A stretch of 64,000 nt of DNA from CALMEC01 sp963706315 (GTDB lineage Bacteria; Actinomycetota; Thermoleophilia; Miltoncostaeales; Miltoncostaeaceae): assembly GCA_963706315.1 (NCBI GenBank), contig CAVPMA010000014.1, positions 62,001 to 126,000 of the forward strand. The letters are read 5' to 3'. Under the pieces are notes generated by a model, which saw only the letters and a list, made by a program, of their open reading frames with translations, searched no databases and had not been told where the DNA came from. The translations under genes were made by a program, and so were the position numbers. Below, piece by piece: positions 16,898 through 25,801 of the stretch. How positions within the stretch are numbered: the stretch's first letter is position 1; every line of letters begins with the position of its first letter.

Positions 16898-17913
16898 ATG
16901 AAACGCATCAGACCCCGGCTGCCCCGGCGCTGGGGCGTTGCCGCGCTTGTGGGTGGCATCGTCCTGGGCACGGGCGCAGTCGCATCGGCCGATTCGCTCG
17001 GGCCGATCAACTTCGAGTCGCCGTACATGGTCGGCAACATCAACGGCCAGCAGGGATGGATGAAGACAGGACCGCTTACGACGCCGCCGTCGCGTCCGAT
17101 CGCGGCGATTCCCTGGGCGTCCCGCTACCACTTCGGAACTCAGGCCCTGCGCATCTCCGACGCGGTGATCGAGCGGCAGCTTCGGCGATCAAACGATCTC
17201 GCCGGGACTCACGCAACTCGGCCGGCGAGGGAACCGGGCAGCAGTCCCACTTCGAGGCGAGCTTCAAGATCGGGACCACGCAGCCCACGGAGCAGGTGGG
17301 ACTGCACCTGTCGGTGAGCCCGGACGACGGGCAACGGCTCGCGTATGAGCTACCTTCGGTTCGACGACAAGCCCGACGGCGTGCACGTCTTCTTCGACGA
17401 CGTGACCAACCCCGGGCCCAGCTCCCGACGGTCGCGACGTTCAACGAGACCAAGATCGCCGTCCTCAAGCGCAAGAAGGCCCACACGATCAAGTTCTCGA
17501 TCGACTTCAAGCAGGGCCCCGCGAACGACGTCGTCAAGATCTACATCGACGGAAGGCTGAGGACCAAGGGAACGACCTGGGAGGACTACTACCGGTACGA
17601 TCCGGAGCAGACTCGGCAACGGGAACCAGCTCTTCCCGATCGAGCAAGCTGATCTTCCTGAGCCGGGACTACGCAACGCCGGCCAACGCTCGGCAGGGGC
17701 TACCTCATCGACAAGGTGCGCCTGCGGTCCGAGCAACCCGCCGGCCAGCAAGGCCGACTGCAAGGGTGACGGGTGGAAGACCCACACCCGGGACGACGGT
17801 TCGCCGTTCAGCAGCAAGCGTGACTGCCTCAAGTACGTCAAGCACCACGCCCGCGACCGCGGCCATGACCGGTTCCACCGTGGGGACCGTCATCACCGCC
17901 GTTCGCCGCACTG
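16898..17913 (+). pseudogene. Secreted protein with His-rich tail, broken by several frameshifts
   Basis: It starts at ATG 16898 with a clear signal peptide (RWGVAALVGGIVLGTG...ASA). The continuing product jumps frame at least six times between 17070 and 17700, yet each piece is protein-like: FESPYMVGNINGQQGW, SHFEASFKIGTTQPTEQVGL, YLRFDDKPDGVHVFFDDV, KAHTIKFSIDFKQGPANDV. The middle resembles a concanavalin-like beta-sandwich. The end reads CKGDGWK, SKRDCLKYVKHH and a His/Arg-rich tail. The Cys-containing end resembles a C-terminal motif frequent in secreted actinobacterial proteins. Only indels, no nonsense changes, break it. Confidence 0.6.
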
Positions 17914-17940
17914 AGACGCGATCAGGCGACGATCGGATCT

Positions 17941-17973
17941 GTTCACCTCCGGTGCTTGGCACCGGAGGTGAAC
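17941..17973 (+). terminator. Strong hairpin after secreted-protein gene
   Basis: GTTCACCTCCGGTGC (17941-17955) and GCACCGGAGGTGAAC (17959-17973) pair perfectly over 15 bp with a TTG loop. It begins 28 bases after the stop of the gene at 16898. There is no T-run, as is common for actinobacterial terminators. Confidence 0.65.
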
Positions 17974-18148
17974 TCGATCGCCGCATCCCGCTCGATCGCC
18001 GCACCTGTGCCCGCGGCGCAGACGTCTCACTCCCCGACAACCGTGTTGCGGCGCTCAGGAGGCGGTCGTAGGTTCACTCCGACGAAGGCACTGGAACGGT
18101 CGTGTGCTCACGTCAACGAGACGCACATCGAGTCGGAAGGAGCGAGCA

Positions 18149-18553
18149 ATGGGCGTTGACACGGGCGCGGTCTTCGATGGGATCGCCGCAGCCTGGGTGG
18201 ACGGTGACTTCGACGCCGTAGAGGATTTCGTCGCCGAGGACGTCAAGTACCACATGCCTCCCGTCGGTGACTTCGACCGCGACGGCCTCGGGCAGTTCAT
18301 CACGGGGTTTCGAGCGGCCTTCCCCGACTTTCAGGTGACGCTGGACGAGACGATCGCCGAGGGAGAGCGGGTCGTCTGGCGCTGGCATTGCGAAGCCACG
18401 TTCTCCGGCGAGTCCCCGGTGGTCCCGGTCGCACCGACCGGCAAGCGAAGTGCGGCGAGCGGCACCATCGTGGCGCGATTCGACAACGGGCGGATCGTCG
18501 AAGCCTGGCACCACGGCGACTGGCTCAGCTGGCTCCAGGTGCCGCTCGGATAG
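18149..18553 (+). CDS. SnoaL-like (NTF2-fold) protein
   Basis: A 134-residue NTF2-fold protein of the SnoaL-like group. Typical features are the N-terminal helix AAWVDGDFDAVEDFVAEDV, the strand YHMPPVGDFDRDGLGQFITG, FRAAFPDFQVTLDETIAEG and the C-terminal strand GRIVEAWHHGDWLSWLQ. The family includes polyketide cyclases but most members bind or isomerise unknown small molecules. The ATG at 18149 follows GGAAGGAGCGAG. A hairpin terminator follows the stop. Confidence 0.85.
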   Translation: MGVDTGAVFDGIAAAWVDGDFDAVEDFVAEDVKYHMPPVGDFDRDGLGQFITGFRAAFPDFQVTLDETIAEGERVVWRWHCEATFSGESPVVPVAPTGKRSAASGTIVARFDNGRIVEAWHHGDWLSWLQVPLG

Positions 18554-18559
18554 GCCGCA

Positions 18560-18605
18560 GTGGGCGGCTTCCTCGGGTCGCGAGTCAACCGAGGAAACCG
18601 CCCAC
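18560..18605. terminator. Bidirectional hairpin terminator
   Basis: A 17-bp stem (18560-18576 with 18589-18605, one mismatch) and a 12-nt loop sit between the converging SnoaL-like gene and the MFS transporter gene, and can serve both. Confidence 0.75.
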
Positions 18606-18622
18606 GGTCGGGGGTGCCGGCG

Positions 18623-20116
18623 CTACGCCGCCTGCGCCTCCGGCTCGACCTCGATCACCGGCTCGGCCTCGGCCTCGGCCTCGACATCCGTCACCGAGCT
18701 CCGCCGGAAGCCGATGGCGGCGACCGCCACGCCCGCGGCCGCGGCGACGAGCGACACGATGATCGCTGCCCGGAAGCCTTCGAGCAGCGCCTCGGGTGAG
18801 CCGTCCGTGCCGGCGTATGCGTTGTTGACCGCGGTCACGATCGCGAGCACGAGCGCCCCGCCGAACTGGAACGAGGTGTTGAGCAGGCCGCCGGCGAGGC
18901 CCTGCTCCTCCGGTGCGATGCCGTTTGTGGCGGCGATGTTGAGCGGGCCGTAGGCCAGGGCGAAGCCCAGTCCGGCGAGCACCATCGTGGGGAGCACGGC
19001 GGTCAGGTACGGGGAGTCCAGCCCGATCGGCAGGAACAGGGCGTACGCGCCCACCGTCGCCAGCATGCCGGTCAGGATCAGCCGGTTGACGCCGTAGCGC
19101 GCGATCAGGGGCGCCAGTCGCGGCGCGAGCAGTGCCACCAGCAGTCCGCCGGGGAAGATCGCGAGCCCCGTCTGGAGCGGCGACCAGCCGCGCAGCTGCT
19201 GCATGTAGAGGGTCGCGATGAACTGGAATCCGATCCAGCCGCCGAACAGCGACATCGCGCCGAGGTTCGCCCGCACCAGTGAGCCGGAGCGGAGGATGCC
19301 CAGCCGCACCAGCGGTGAGGGCGTGCGCCGCTCGCGGACGACGAAGCCGGCCAGGAGCACAGCGGCGCCGGCGAAGGAACCGAGCGTGCGCGCCGACGCC
19401 CATCCCTGGTTGGGCGCCTCGACCAGCGTGAACACCAGCAGCAGCATCGCCGCCGTCATGAGCACGGCGCCGGCCAGGTCGAACGCCTGTGTCCGGCGCG
19501 CGGGGCGACCGGTGTCGGGCACCAGGCGGATCGCCGCGAGCAGCGTCACCAGGGCGATCGGGACTGGAAGGAAGAAGACCCAGCGCCAGCCGATCTCGGT
19601 CAGCAGGCCGCCGAACACCAGGCCGAGCGAGAACCCGGTGGCGCCGGTGGCGGTGTACACGGCGATCGCGCGGTTGCGCGCAGCGCCCTCCGCGAAGCTG
19701 GTGGTGATGATGGAGAGCCCTGCGGGTGCCGTGAACGCCGCGCTCACGCCCTTGATGAAGCGGGTTGCGATGAGCAGCGTCCCGTCGTTCGCCAGGCCGC
19801 CGAGGCCCGACGCGACCAGGAACACGCCGAGGGAGATCAGGAACATCCGCCGGCGTCCGAGCAGGTCGGCGGCGCGCCCGCCGAGCAGCAGGAAGCCGCC
19901 GTAGCCGAGCACGTAGGCGCTCACGACCCATTGCAATGAGCTGGTCGACATGCCCAGGTCGGTGCGGATGGAGGGGAGGGCGACCCCGATCATCGACACG
20001 TCGAGCGCGTCGAGGAAGAGGGCGCCGCAGAGCACGAGCAGCGCGCCCCACGCGCGCTTGCTCAGCCGGTCGGAGCCGGCGATCGCGGTGGTCGGTGGCG
20101 AGGCGGAGACGGACAT
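18623..20116 (-). CDS. MFS drug exporter, DHA2 (EmrB/QacA) type
   Basis: A 497-residue major facilitator with about 14 transmembrane helices, which assigns it to the DHA2 group. It has the N-terminal DALDVSMIGVALPSIRTDLG motif in helix 1, GGRAADLLGRRRMF between helices 2 and 3 (motif A), and a motif C-like GFSLGLVFGG in helix 5. It should export drugs or small organic compounds by proton antiport. The ATG at 20116 is preceded by GAGGAG. It is divergently paired with an ArsR-type regulator gene, with inverted repeats between them, so induction by an exported ligand is likely. Confidence 0.9.
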   Translation of the reverse strand: MSVSASPPTTAIAGSDRLSKRAWGALLVLCGALFLDALDVSMIGVALPSIRTDLGMSTSSLQWVVSAYVLGYGGFLLLGGRAADLLGRRRMFLISLGVFLVASGLGGLANDGTLLIATRFIKGVSAAFTAPAGLSIITTSFAEGAARNRAIAVYTATGATGFSLGLVFGGLLTEIGWRWVFFLPVPIALVTLLAAIRLVPDTGRPARRTQAFDLAGAVLMTAAMLLLVFTLVEAPNQGWASARTLGSFAGAAVLLAGFVVRERRTPSPLVRLGILRSGSLVRANLGAMSLFGGWIGFQFIATLYMQQLRGWSPLQTGLAIFPGGLLVALLAPRLAPLIARYGVNRLILTGMLATVGAYALFLPIGLDSPYLTAVLPTMVLAGLGFALAYGPLNIAATNGIAPEEQGLAGGLLNTSFQFGGALVLAIVTAVNNAYAGTDGSPEALLEGFRAAIIVSLVAAAAGVAVAAIGFRRSSVTDVEAEAEAEPVIEVEPEAQAA

Positions 20117-20177
20117 ACGGATGCTCCTCGAGGGTCGTCGGCGACGCCGGACTGGCGGGGAACGGCGCCGTGCCGTA

Positions 20178-20223
20178 TTGTTCGACGGGCATCGTACATA
20201 CTTGTTCGATAATCATCAAACAA
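20178..20223. promoter_or_regulatory. Candidate operator for the ArsR-type regulator
   Basis: TTGTTCGAT (20202-20210) and ATCAAACAA (20215-20223) form an inverted repeat with one mismatch and a 4-bp spacer. The right arm overlaps the ATG of the regulator gene. A second copy of TTGTTCGA lies at 20178-20185. Position in the divergent promoter region fits autoregulation and control of the exporter. Confidence 0.6.
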
Positions 20224-20576
20224 TGACTCCACGTGCATCGTCAACTGATCCGTCCGAGCACTCCGGGGACATCCCGGACCTCGCCGAGATCCCGCTCGTC
20301 ACCGTGCTGCACGCGCTCTCCGATCCGGTACGGCTGGAGATCGTGAGCCAGCTCGCCGGATGCCGCGCCGGCGACGCGCTCGCCTGCGGCCAGATCGTGC
20401 TGCCGGTCGGCAAGTCGACGGCGAGCCACCACCTCAAGACCCTCACCGCCGCCGGCGTCGTCGCCTACCGCGAGGAGGGCACCCGCAAGCTCATGTGGCT
20501 CCGCAAGGATGAGCTCGAGCAGCGCTTCCCGGGTCTCATCGACTCGGTTCTGCGCGCCGCCACCCCCGCCGCCTGA
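20223..20576 (+). CDS. ArsR-family winged-helix transcriptional regulator
   Basis: A 117-residue ArsR/SmtB-type regulator. Residues about 25-100 form the winged helix: LVTVLHALSDPVRLEIVSQL, the recognition helix GKSTASHHLKTLTAAGVV, and the wing YREEGTRKLMWLRKDEL. The metal-binding CxC of ArsR is absent; the two Cys in CRAGDALACG precede the recognition helix. It is more likely to sense an organic ligand than a metal. It faces the MFS exporter gene divergently and probably represses it. The ATG at 20223 lies inside the candidate operator. Confidence 0.88.
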   Translation: MTPRASSTDPSEHSGDIPDLAEIPLVTVLHALSDPVRLEIVSQLAGCRAGDALACGQIVLPVGKSTASHHLKTLTAAGVVAYREEGTRKLMWLRKDELEQRFPGLIDSVLRAATPAA

Positions 20577-20609
20577 TCCCCGGCCACCGGTCGTGCAAGT
20601 GCGCTCCGG

Positions 20610-22290
20610 TCAGCGGGGAAGCGTGATCGTCCGGACCACCTTGGCGGCTCCCGCTCCCGCGACGTCGAAGGTCAACTTGACTCGCTGCCCCGGCCGCACA
20701 TGAACCGTGCGCATGCCGAACGGGTTCGAGAGCACCGTATGGGTGCCCGCCCGGACCGAGAAAGGAACCGTCGCGCCCTGCAAGGCGAGGGTGCCGAGCG
20801 TGGCCCGCGAGCTTCGGATCGTGATCTTGAGAACGGCCTGCAGGCGTCCGCCCAACGACCTGCCCACCGCCCGGACGTTGCGGATCGAGAACGTCACCGG
20901 TGGGCCGCTTCCGGCGACGGCAGCCGGCCCCAGGCCGGCGCCGGCGACGAACACCGCGCTCCGGTTGGCCTGCTGCCCCCGCCAGGCGACGAGCGCCGTG
21001 CCGTCGGATCCGGCGGACGCCGCGACCTCGGTCGGGTTTCTCACCAGCTCGCCGTCGCTCACGGTGGAGAGCCATACCGGCTTCCCGAAGGCCCCGCCGG
21101 GCGGTCGGACGCGCGCCTGGATGAACGATCGTCCCACATCGTCGATGCCCTGGACGATCACGAGCGTCCCGTCCGATTCCCTCACTGCGGCGATCGGAGC
21201 GGCCTTCGTCGTGAAGTTCGTGAGCGCGCCGCTCAGCTTCGCGGTCCGCACGGTTCCGATCGTGACCGCCGGTCCGAACGCGCTGGCTCCGGCGGGACGA
21301 TCGCTCAGCAGGAACTTTCCCGACAGCGGCCCGGTGATCGCGGCGAAGACGATCGTCGCGTCGCCGCGTGCGTTGGTGGCAAGGGCGTACGGGTAACGTG
21401 GGTTGAGGACCGCCGGGCCCGGCGACGGGAGCGAGGTGGGGGCGCCGAAGGCGCCGGTCGCGTTGCCGGTCACGTACTTCAGGGTCGCAGCGGTGCCGGC
21501 GTTCGTCGGCAGGGGAATCGCAGCCGACTCGCCCCAGACCACGACGACCCCGCCGGCCGCGTCGATTGCGGCGGACACCCGTCCGGTGAGTGCGATCGCG
21601 GTGCCGAGCGTGGCGGCGGCGCTCCAGGCGCCTGCCGATTTACGGACCGCGACCTGGAGGTTCCTGCCGCCGCCTGCGCTCGGCGAGTCGGCCACGGCGA
21701 CCGCGTCGCCCGACGCGTTCGCCGCGACCGCGTCGACGGTCGCGCCGGCGGCGAACGGGTTGGACACCGGCCCGTACCCGCCGCCGGGGGATCGGTCCAC
21801 GAGCCCCGTGTCGCGACCGACGACCACCCGGCCCGTGCCGTCCATCGCGATCAGGCAGGTGTTGCTCGGGTCGTGCTCGGTCGGCGCGAACACCCCGGTC
21901 GCGGCCGGGGCGAACGCCAGGCTGCATCCGTCCGCGAAGGGCCAGGCGACGGCCGCGTCGCCGGCATCGTTGACGCGCGACGACGGGCGGGCCGGTCGCC
22001 TCCGTTCCGGCCGCGAACTGGCCACCGATGCCCTGTGGAGGTCCGAACGCGCCGCTGCCCGGGCGACGGGTCGCGGCGACAATGCTGCAGTTCGGAGCGA
22101 CGGCGGCCAGCACGGCGGGCCCCGCGGCGCTTCCCGCGACGACCGGATCGCGTCCCTGAACCTCCACCCGGCCCGTGCAGCTCGTCGCAACTCCGGGGAG
22201 CACCCTGATCGGGCTGACGAAGGGCGCCGCCGCCGCGCCGCCGGCGACCGCGAGGACGGCGAGGAGCGCGAGCATGGGTCGGCGAAGCAT
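20610..22290 (-). CDS. Large secreted protein of unknown function, one frameshift
   Basis: The ATG at 22290 begins a signal peptide (MLALLAVLAVAGGAAAAP). Reading continues in that frame to about 21990 and then in a second frame to 20610, about 560 residues in all. The body has repeated strand-rich blocks with AxNAxGDAxVxW-like motifs (for example NDAGDAAVAWPFADG, NASGDAVAVADS, NARGDATIVFA), suggesting a beta-propeller. The C-terminal domain (FSIRNVRAVGRSLGG...LKLTFDVAGAG-like) is a beta-sandwich with basic residues common in exported proteins of this group. One indel in a CG-rich run breaks it. Confidence 0.65.
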
Positions 22291-22571
22291 CTGGCCTCCG
22301 TCAGAGTCGTCGATCGCCCATGCAGGCGATCAGAGTGAAAAACCTACAAGCGCAGCGGGCGTGTGTCGAGATGCCGGGCAGATCGGCGTCGGGGGCTCGC
22401 CGTGCGATCGACGGCCATCAACTTCGCGAACCTTACGGTGAAGAGCACTGGGCCGGGCTCCGGGGGGCCAGGCCCTCGCTGCCCGGCGCTGCGGATGATT
22501 CGCGGGATTGCCGGGATTCAAGCGCGGGCACGGCGCTGTCGATGGGACCAGCGGATACCTGAAGGAGCCGC

Positions 22572-23063
22572 GTGGACGTCTGGACCTCGACCAACAAGCC
22601 TCGCAAGCAGCACCTCCTGGCGCTCGGCTGCGCGCTGGTCGGAGTGGTGTTGGCGATCGGGTTTCAAGACTTCCCGAGCCTCGCCTCCGACCGCGCTGCG
22701 GGGTTCGGCCTGGGCGTGCTCCTCCTGATCATCGGGGTCGCAGCGCTTGTCACAGCCGGAACGCAGACCATCGTCGTCGACCCCACCAGCCGGCGGATCA
22801 CCATCGAGGACAGGAACCGGCTCGGCTCGAAGACCCGGGCGATCGCGTTCGAAGACGTCGTCGACGTCGGCATCGGGTACCTCGGCAAGGCGTCGAACGG
22901 CGTCAACTTCTACTACCTCGCCCTGACGCTCCGAACAGGAGAGACCTACGCGTTGTTCGCACCCGGCCGGTTCTACGAGGGATCCTCCAACCGGGCCGCG
23001 GTCGCTGAGTGGAAGGCGCGGCTCGAGGGATATCTCGACGTTCGCACGCCGACGGCTGCCTGA
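22572..23063 (+). CDS. Membrane protein with PH-like domain, function unknown
   Basis: A 163-residue protein starting at GTG 22572 after GAAGGAGCC. Two transmembrane helices (about 14-32 and 42-62) form a hairpin near the N-terminus. The rest is a small beta-rich domain (TIVVDPTSRRITIEDRNRLG, IAFEDVVDVGIGY, YYLALTLRTGETYALF), a pattern like bacterial PH-type membrane proteins. I do not recognise a specific family. It converges on the small gene at 23187 across a double hairpin. Confidence 0.7.
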   Translation: MDVWTSTNKPRKQHLLALGCALVGVVLAIGFQDFPSLASDRAAGFGLGVLLLIIGVAALVTAGTQTIVVDPTSRRITIEDRNRLGSKTRAIAFEDVVDVGIGYLGKASNGVNFYYLALTLRTGETYALFAPGRFYEGSSNRAAVAEWKARLEGYLDVRTPTAA

Positions 23064-23123
23064 GACCCTCCGCGACGTCGCGCGGTCAATCCGTCGCCCT
23101 GGCCCTGCAGCCGGTCCTCACTA

Positions 23124-23178
23124 GCGGAGCCGCCGCCGTGCGAGAGCGGCGGCTCCGCCGGCGCCGTCAAGCGCCGGC
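23124..23178. terminator. Two consecutive hairpins between convergent genes
   Basis: The first stem pairs GCGGAGCCGCCGC (23124-23136) with GCGGCGGCTCCGC (23146-23158), perfect over 13 bp. The second pairs GCCGGCGC (23157-23164) with GCGCCGGC (23171-23178). They share two bases, so they are alternatives or stack. They sit between two converging genes and can act as a bidirectional terminator. Confidence 0.7.
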
Positions 23179-23186
23179 GCTTTCGC

Positions 23187-23372
23187 TCACGCCATGCGCG
23201 CCATCGCCTTCTGCGTGGGCGGCAGGAGGGCCCCGACAATCCAGAGCACCGGGAAGATGAACCCAACCCAGAACAGCACGTAGTGACCTTTGGCGAAGGT
23301 GCTCAGCCCGAGCACGATGAACAGCGTGACGTACAGCACCACGATGAGGAAACTAATCGCACCCCAGAACAT
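23187..23372 (-). CDS. Small two-helix membrane protein
   Basis: A 61-residue protein with two transmembrane helices: GAISFLIVVLYVTLFIVLGL and LFWVGFIFPVLWIVGALL. The ATG at 23372 is chosen because GGGAGG lies six bases before it; the frame is open further upstream. Small proteins of this type (phospholipase_D-nuclease N-like or hydrophobic actinobacterial membrane peptides) have no assigned role. Confidence 0.7.
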   Translation of the reverse strand: MFWGAISFLIVVLYVTLFIVLGLSTFAKGHYVLFWVGFIFPVLWIVGALLPPTQKAMARMA

Positions 23373-23502
23373 GCAGACCTCCCGGTCGCTCGACATGGCC
23401 GGAGCGGCCATTGCTTGGACGACTAGCCGCCGAGAATCGCCCGGAATCGGTCCGGGCGCGGATCGGAGAAGCGGCTTTCCCGAAACGCCGCGGGGCGGTG
23501 GG

Positions 23503-23757
23503 TCAGGGCTGCGGTGCGTGCTCGCGGTCGCGTCCGGAGTCCTCGTGGACGAGGAGGTTGTCCGCGGTCACGGCCAGGCGGCCGCCGCAGATTGCGCAGT
23601 CGAGCTGCCCCGCCGCCCGCCAGTCGGGCAGGGCGGCGTGGTCGGCGTCGAGGTCGCAGGCGGCGACGACTCCCCGCGAGCGGTGCCCGTACCCATCGGA
23701 CGTGCCCCGTCGAGCGACGGGCCGTCCACACACCGCGCACGTGAGGTCGCCGAGCAC
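23503..23757 (-). CDS. Small zinc-ribbon-like protein
   Basis: An 84-residue cytoplasmic protein with two CxxC pairs, CAVCGRPV near the N-terminus and CAICGGRL near residue 54, spaced as in a zinc ribbon. A single Cys and a His-containing segment lie between them. I know no named family. It starts seven bases after the cupin gene at 23765 and is probably co-transcribed with it. Confidence 0.6.
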   Translation of the reverse strand: MLGDLTCAVCGRPVARRGTSDGYGHRSRGVVAACDLDADHAALPDWRAAGQLDCAICGGRLAVTADNLLVHEDSGRDREHAPQP

Positions 23758-23764
23758 GGGCCCG

Positions 23765-24172
23765 CTAGCCGTTCGCCGGCGCCCGGTACTCCTCGTCGGC
23801 CACGGGCGCGCCCCAATGCGTCGCGACGCCGTCCTCGGCGTGCTCGTGCAGGGCGAGGTGGGTCATGAAGTGCTCGGGGGCTGCCCCGTGCCAGTGCTCC
23901 TCATCGGGTTCGAACCGCACGGTGTCGCCCGCGCGGATCACCTCCGGCGGCGCGCCACGGCGCTGCGCGAGCCCCCGGCCCTCGGTCACGTGGAGCACCT
24001 GGCCGAACGGGTGCCGGTGCCACGCCGTTCGCGCGCCGGGCGTGAAATGCACGCTCACCACGTGCAGGCGCGACGGCTCCGGCGGAGCGGCGAGGTCGTC
24101 GATCCACACCTGCCCGGTGAACCAATCTGGCGGTCCGGGGCGGGTGCCGGTGTGCGTGCGGGTGATCTCCAC
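23765..24172 (-). CDS. Cupin-domain protein
   Basis: A 135-residue single cupin. Motif 1 is HVVSVHFTPGARTAWHRHPFGQVLHV, with HxH metal ligands and the more distant Gln, and motif 2 is DTVRFEPDEEHWHGA. It matches the cupin_2 group that often accompanies carboxymuconolactone decarboxylase-like or quercetinase-like enzymes; the substrate is unknown. The ATG at 24172 follows an AAAGGA-type site. First gene of a probable two-gene operon with the zinc-ribbon protein. Confidence 0.85.
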   Translation of the reverse strand: MEITRTHTGTRPGPPDWFTGQVWIDDLAAPPEPSRLHVVSVHFTPGARTAWHRHPFGQVLHVTEGRGLAQRRGAPPEVIRAGDTVRFEPDEEHWHGAAPEHFMTHLALHEHAEDGVATHWGAPVADEEYRAPANG

Positions 24173-24218
24173 GGGAGTCCTTTCGGGTGCTCGACGCGGC
24201 GATCATAGAGCGGACCGG

Positions 24219-24380
24219 CTAGTACCACTTGCCCTTCGCGAACCCGCCGAACGCGACGAGCCCGATCAGCGCGATGATCAGCCCGATCCAGAACGACCCG
24301 AAGATCATCACCAGGATGCCGGCGATCACGACGATCCCGCCGAGTCCGATGCCGCCGAACTGCCGATTGCCCGATGCCAT
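24219..24380 (-). CDS. 53-residue two-helix membrane protein
   Basis: The ATG at 24378-24380 is preceded by AAAGGAGCGAGC. The product has two hydrophobic helices (LGGIVVIAGILVMIFGSFWI and LIIALIGLVAFGGF) joined by a short turn and ends GKWY. Such glycine-rich small membrane proteins are common in actinobacteria and have no assigned role. Confidence 0.65.
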   Translation of the reverse strand: MASGNRQFGGIGLGGIVVIAGILVMIFGSFWIGLIIALIGLVAFGGFAKGKWY

Positions 24381-24498
24381 GCTCGCTCCTTTGTCGCCGC
24401 GCGGTGTGCGCGGGCCCTCATGACGATTCCCTGCGTGTCGCCGACGAAACCACCGGGGAAAGCGTAGGGCGGCGAAGGAGCGCCGGCCAGTCGGCGCG

Positions 24499-24531
24499 GT
24501 GTGCCTCCCATCGGGTGGACGGGAGGCACAC
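24499..24531 (-). terminator. Hairpin terminator of the ScyD-like gene
   Basis: GTGTGCCTCCC (24499-24509) pairs perfectly with GGGAGGCACAC (24521-24531) around an 11-nt loop, nine bases beyond the stop of the minus-strand gene at 24540. Confidence 0.75.
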
Positions 24532-24539
24532 GCAAACGA

Positions 24540-25619
24540 CTACCAGGAGATCGTGCCCACCTTGCCGTTTCCTGTGGGCTCGAACACGTCGTAGCCCACG
24601 TACAGCTTGCCGTCGGCGTACTCGAGCGCCGCCGGGGTCGGCAGGTCGATCAACGGGGTCACGGTGCCGTGGTCGATCCGCGACACGCGACCGGCGAAGA
24701 TCTCGCTCACGTAGATGGTGCCGTGACGGCCGAGCGCCAGGTTCGTCGCCCCGGCCAGGCCACCGACCAGCTGCGTCGCGTTGCCGTTCCACGGGTTGAT
24801 CTTCCACACGCCGCCGCGCGGCGGGAAGCTCGGGTCCTCCGGACCACCCGGCAGGGTCGTCACGTACAGCCAGCCGTCCTTGCCCACCTCGACGTCGGTC
24901 GGAACCGGCTCGAAGTTGTACGTCAGGCCGACGGTACAGTCGGGGAGCCCCTGCCCCTTCGCCAGGTCGGCGGTCACGACCAGTGGCTGCGGCGGGAGCA
25001 CCGCGACGGTCCGCACCTTGCCCTTGCGCGATACCTGGAGTACGTCGTTGCCCGCGGCGTCCGCGACGTAGACGCCCTTCCGGGTCGCTGCGCTCGCGTA
25101 CGGGTGCGACTCGATGATCCCCGTGTACGTCGGCGGCGGACCCTCCGGGTCCGGAGGAATGACGCACGACTGCGGGAGGTTCTGGAATCCGTAGCTGTTG
25201 ATCTGGTCCGGGTTGTTCGCCGCCTCATAGGCCTGGAGGTCCGCGACGACGGACGAGGTTCCATGGCGAACCTTGCTGAGGTTTGTGATCGGTGACTTGT
25301 CCGGCGCCGCCGTCGTCACGGTGTAGTAGACGCCGTGGCCCTTTCGAGACAGGGAGACTCCGGAGATATCCCCGCCCGGCACGGAGGCGATGTCGCGCCG
25401 CTCCGCGCCCTTGATCTTCGTGAGGAGGCCCGCAAAGGACTGGCCGACGTAGATCGTGCCGTGATGTCCGACGGCGAGCTGGAGCGGCCCGGCGAGGTTC
25501 TCCGCCACCGGCGTCAACGTCGGGGTGCCCGTGGCCTTCTTCCCGCCGTGACCCACCGCAGCAGGCGCCACCGCCACCGCGGCGATCGTCGCTGCGACCA
25601 GCACATTTCGTGCTCTCAT
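24540..25619 (-). CDS. Secreted ScyD/ScyE-family beta-propeller protein
   Basis: A 359-residue exported protein. The signal peptide is MRARNVLVAATIAAVAVAPA. The body repeats NHL-like blades: LQLAVGHHGTIYVGQSFAG, GVYVADAAGNDVLQV, TDVEVGKDGWLYVTTLPGG, TNLALGRHGTIYVSEIFAG. This matches the ScyD/ScyE family, named for cyanobacterial scytonemin genes but broadly distributed and of unknown activity elsewhere. I chose the ATG at 25619 because it gives the signal peptide; an upstream start would add an unlikely 23 residues. A hairpin terminator follows. Confidence 0.85.
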   Translation of the reverse strand: MRARNVLVAATIAAVAVAPAAVGHGGKKATGTPTLTPVAENLAGPLQLAVGHHGTIYVGQSFAGLLTKIKGAERRDIASVPGGDISGVSLSRKGHGVYYTVTTAAPDKSPITNLSKVRHGTSSVVADLQAYEAANNPDQINSYGFQNLPQSCVIPPDPEGPPPTYTGIIESHPYASAATRKGVYVADAAGNDVLQVSRKGKVRTVAVLPPQPLVVTADLAKGQGLPDCTVGLTYNFEPVPTDVEVGKDGWLYVTTLPGGPEDPSFPPRGGVWKINPWNGNATQLVGGLAGATNLALGRHGTIYVSEIFAGRVSRIDHGTVTPLIDLPTPAALEYADGKLYVGYDVFEPTGNGKVGTISW

Positions 25620-25801
25620 ACATCCCCCTTTCGCGTTGTCCCGTCCGGCTGGCGTTCGCCCGGCCGCCGGGTCCGGTAGGAGATTCAACAGGTTTGCAAT
25701 ACCCGGTGACGCTCAGGCCGAACCGCAAAATGCACCCAACGTGCGGGAAAATCGCGCGGACTGCGAGAGCGCCGTAGTGTTCCGGCGACCACGGGAGGGG
25801 T

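Noticed and set aside
17973..18003. Direct repeat CTCGATCGCCGCA, two copies 18 bp apart, considered as a CRISPR-like or iteron array
   Set aside because: Only two copies, in a short intergenic spacer; consistent with a chance duplication.
23900..23935. TCGGGTTCGAACCGC, resembling a tRNA T-loop
   Set aside because: It lies within the cupin coding sequence, with no acceptor or anticodon arms around it.
24540..25619. Scytonemin biosynthesis as the function of the ScyD/ScyE-type protein
   Set aside because: No other scytonemin genes are present; the family name is only historical for most members.
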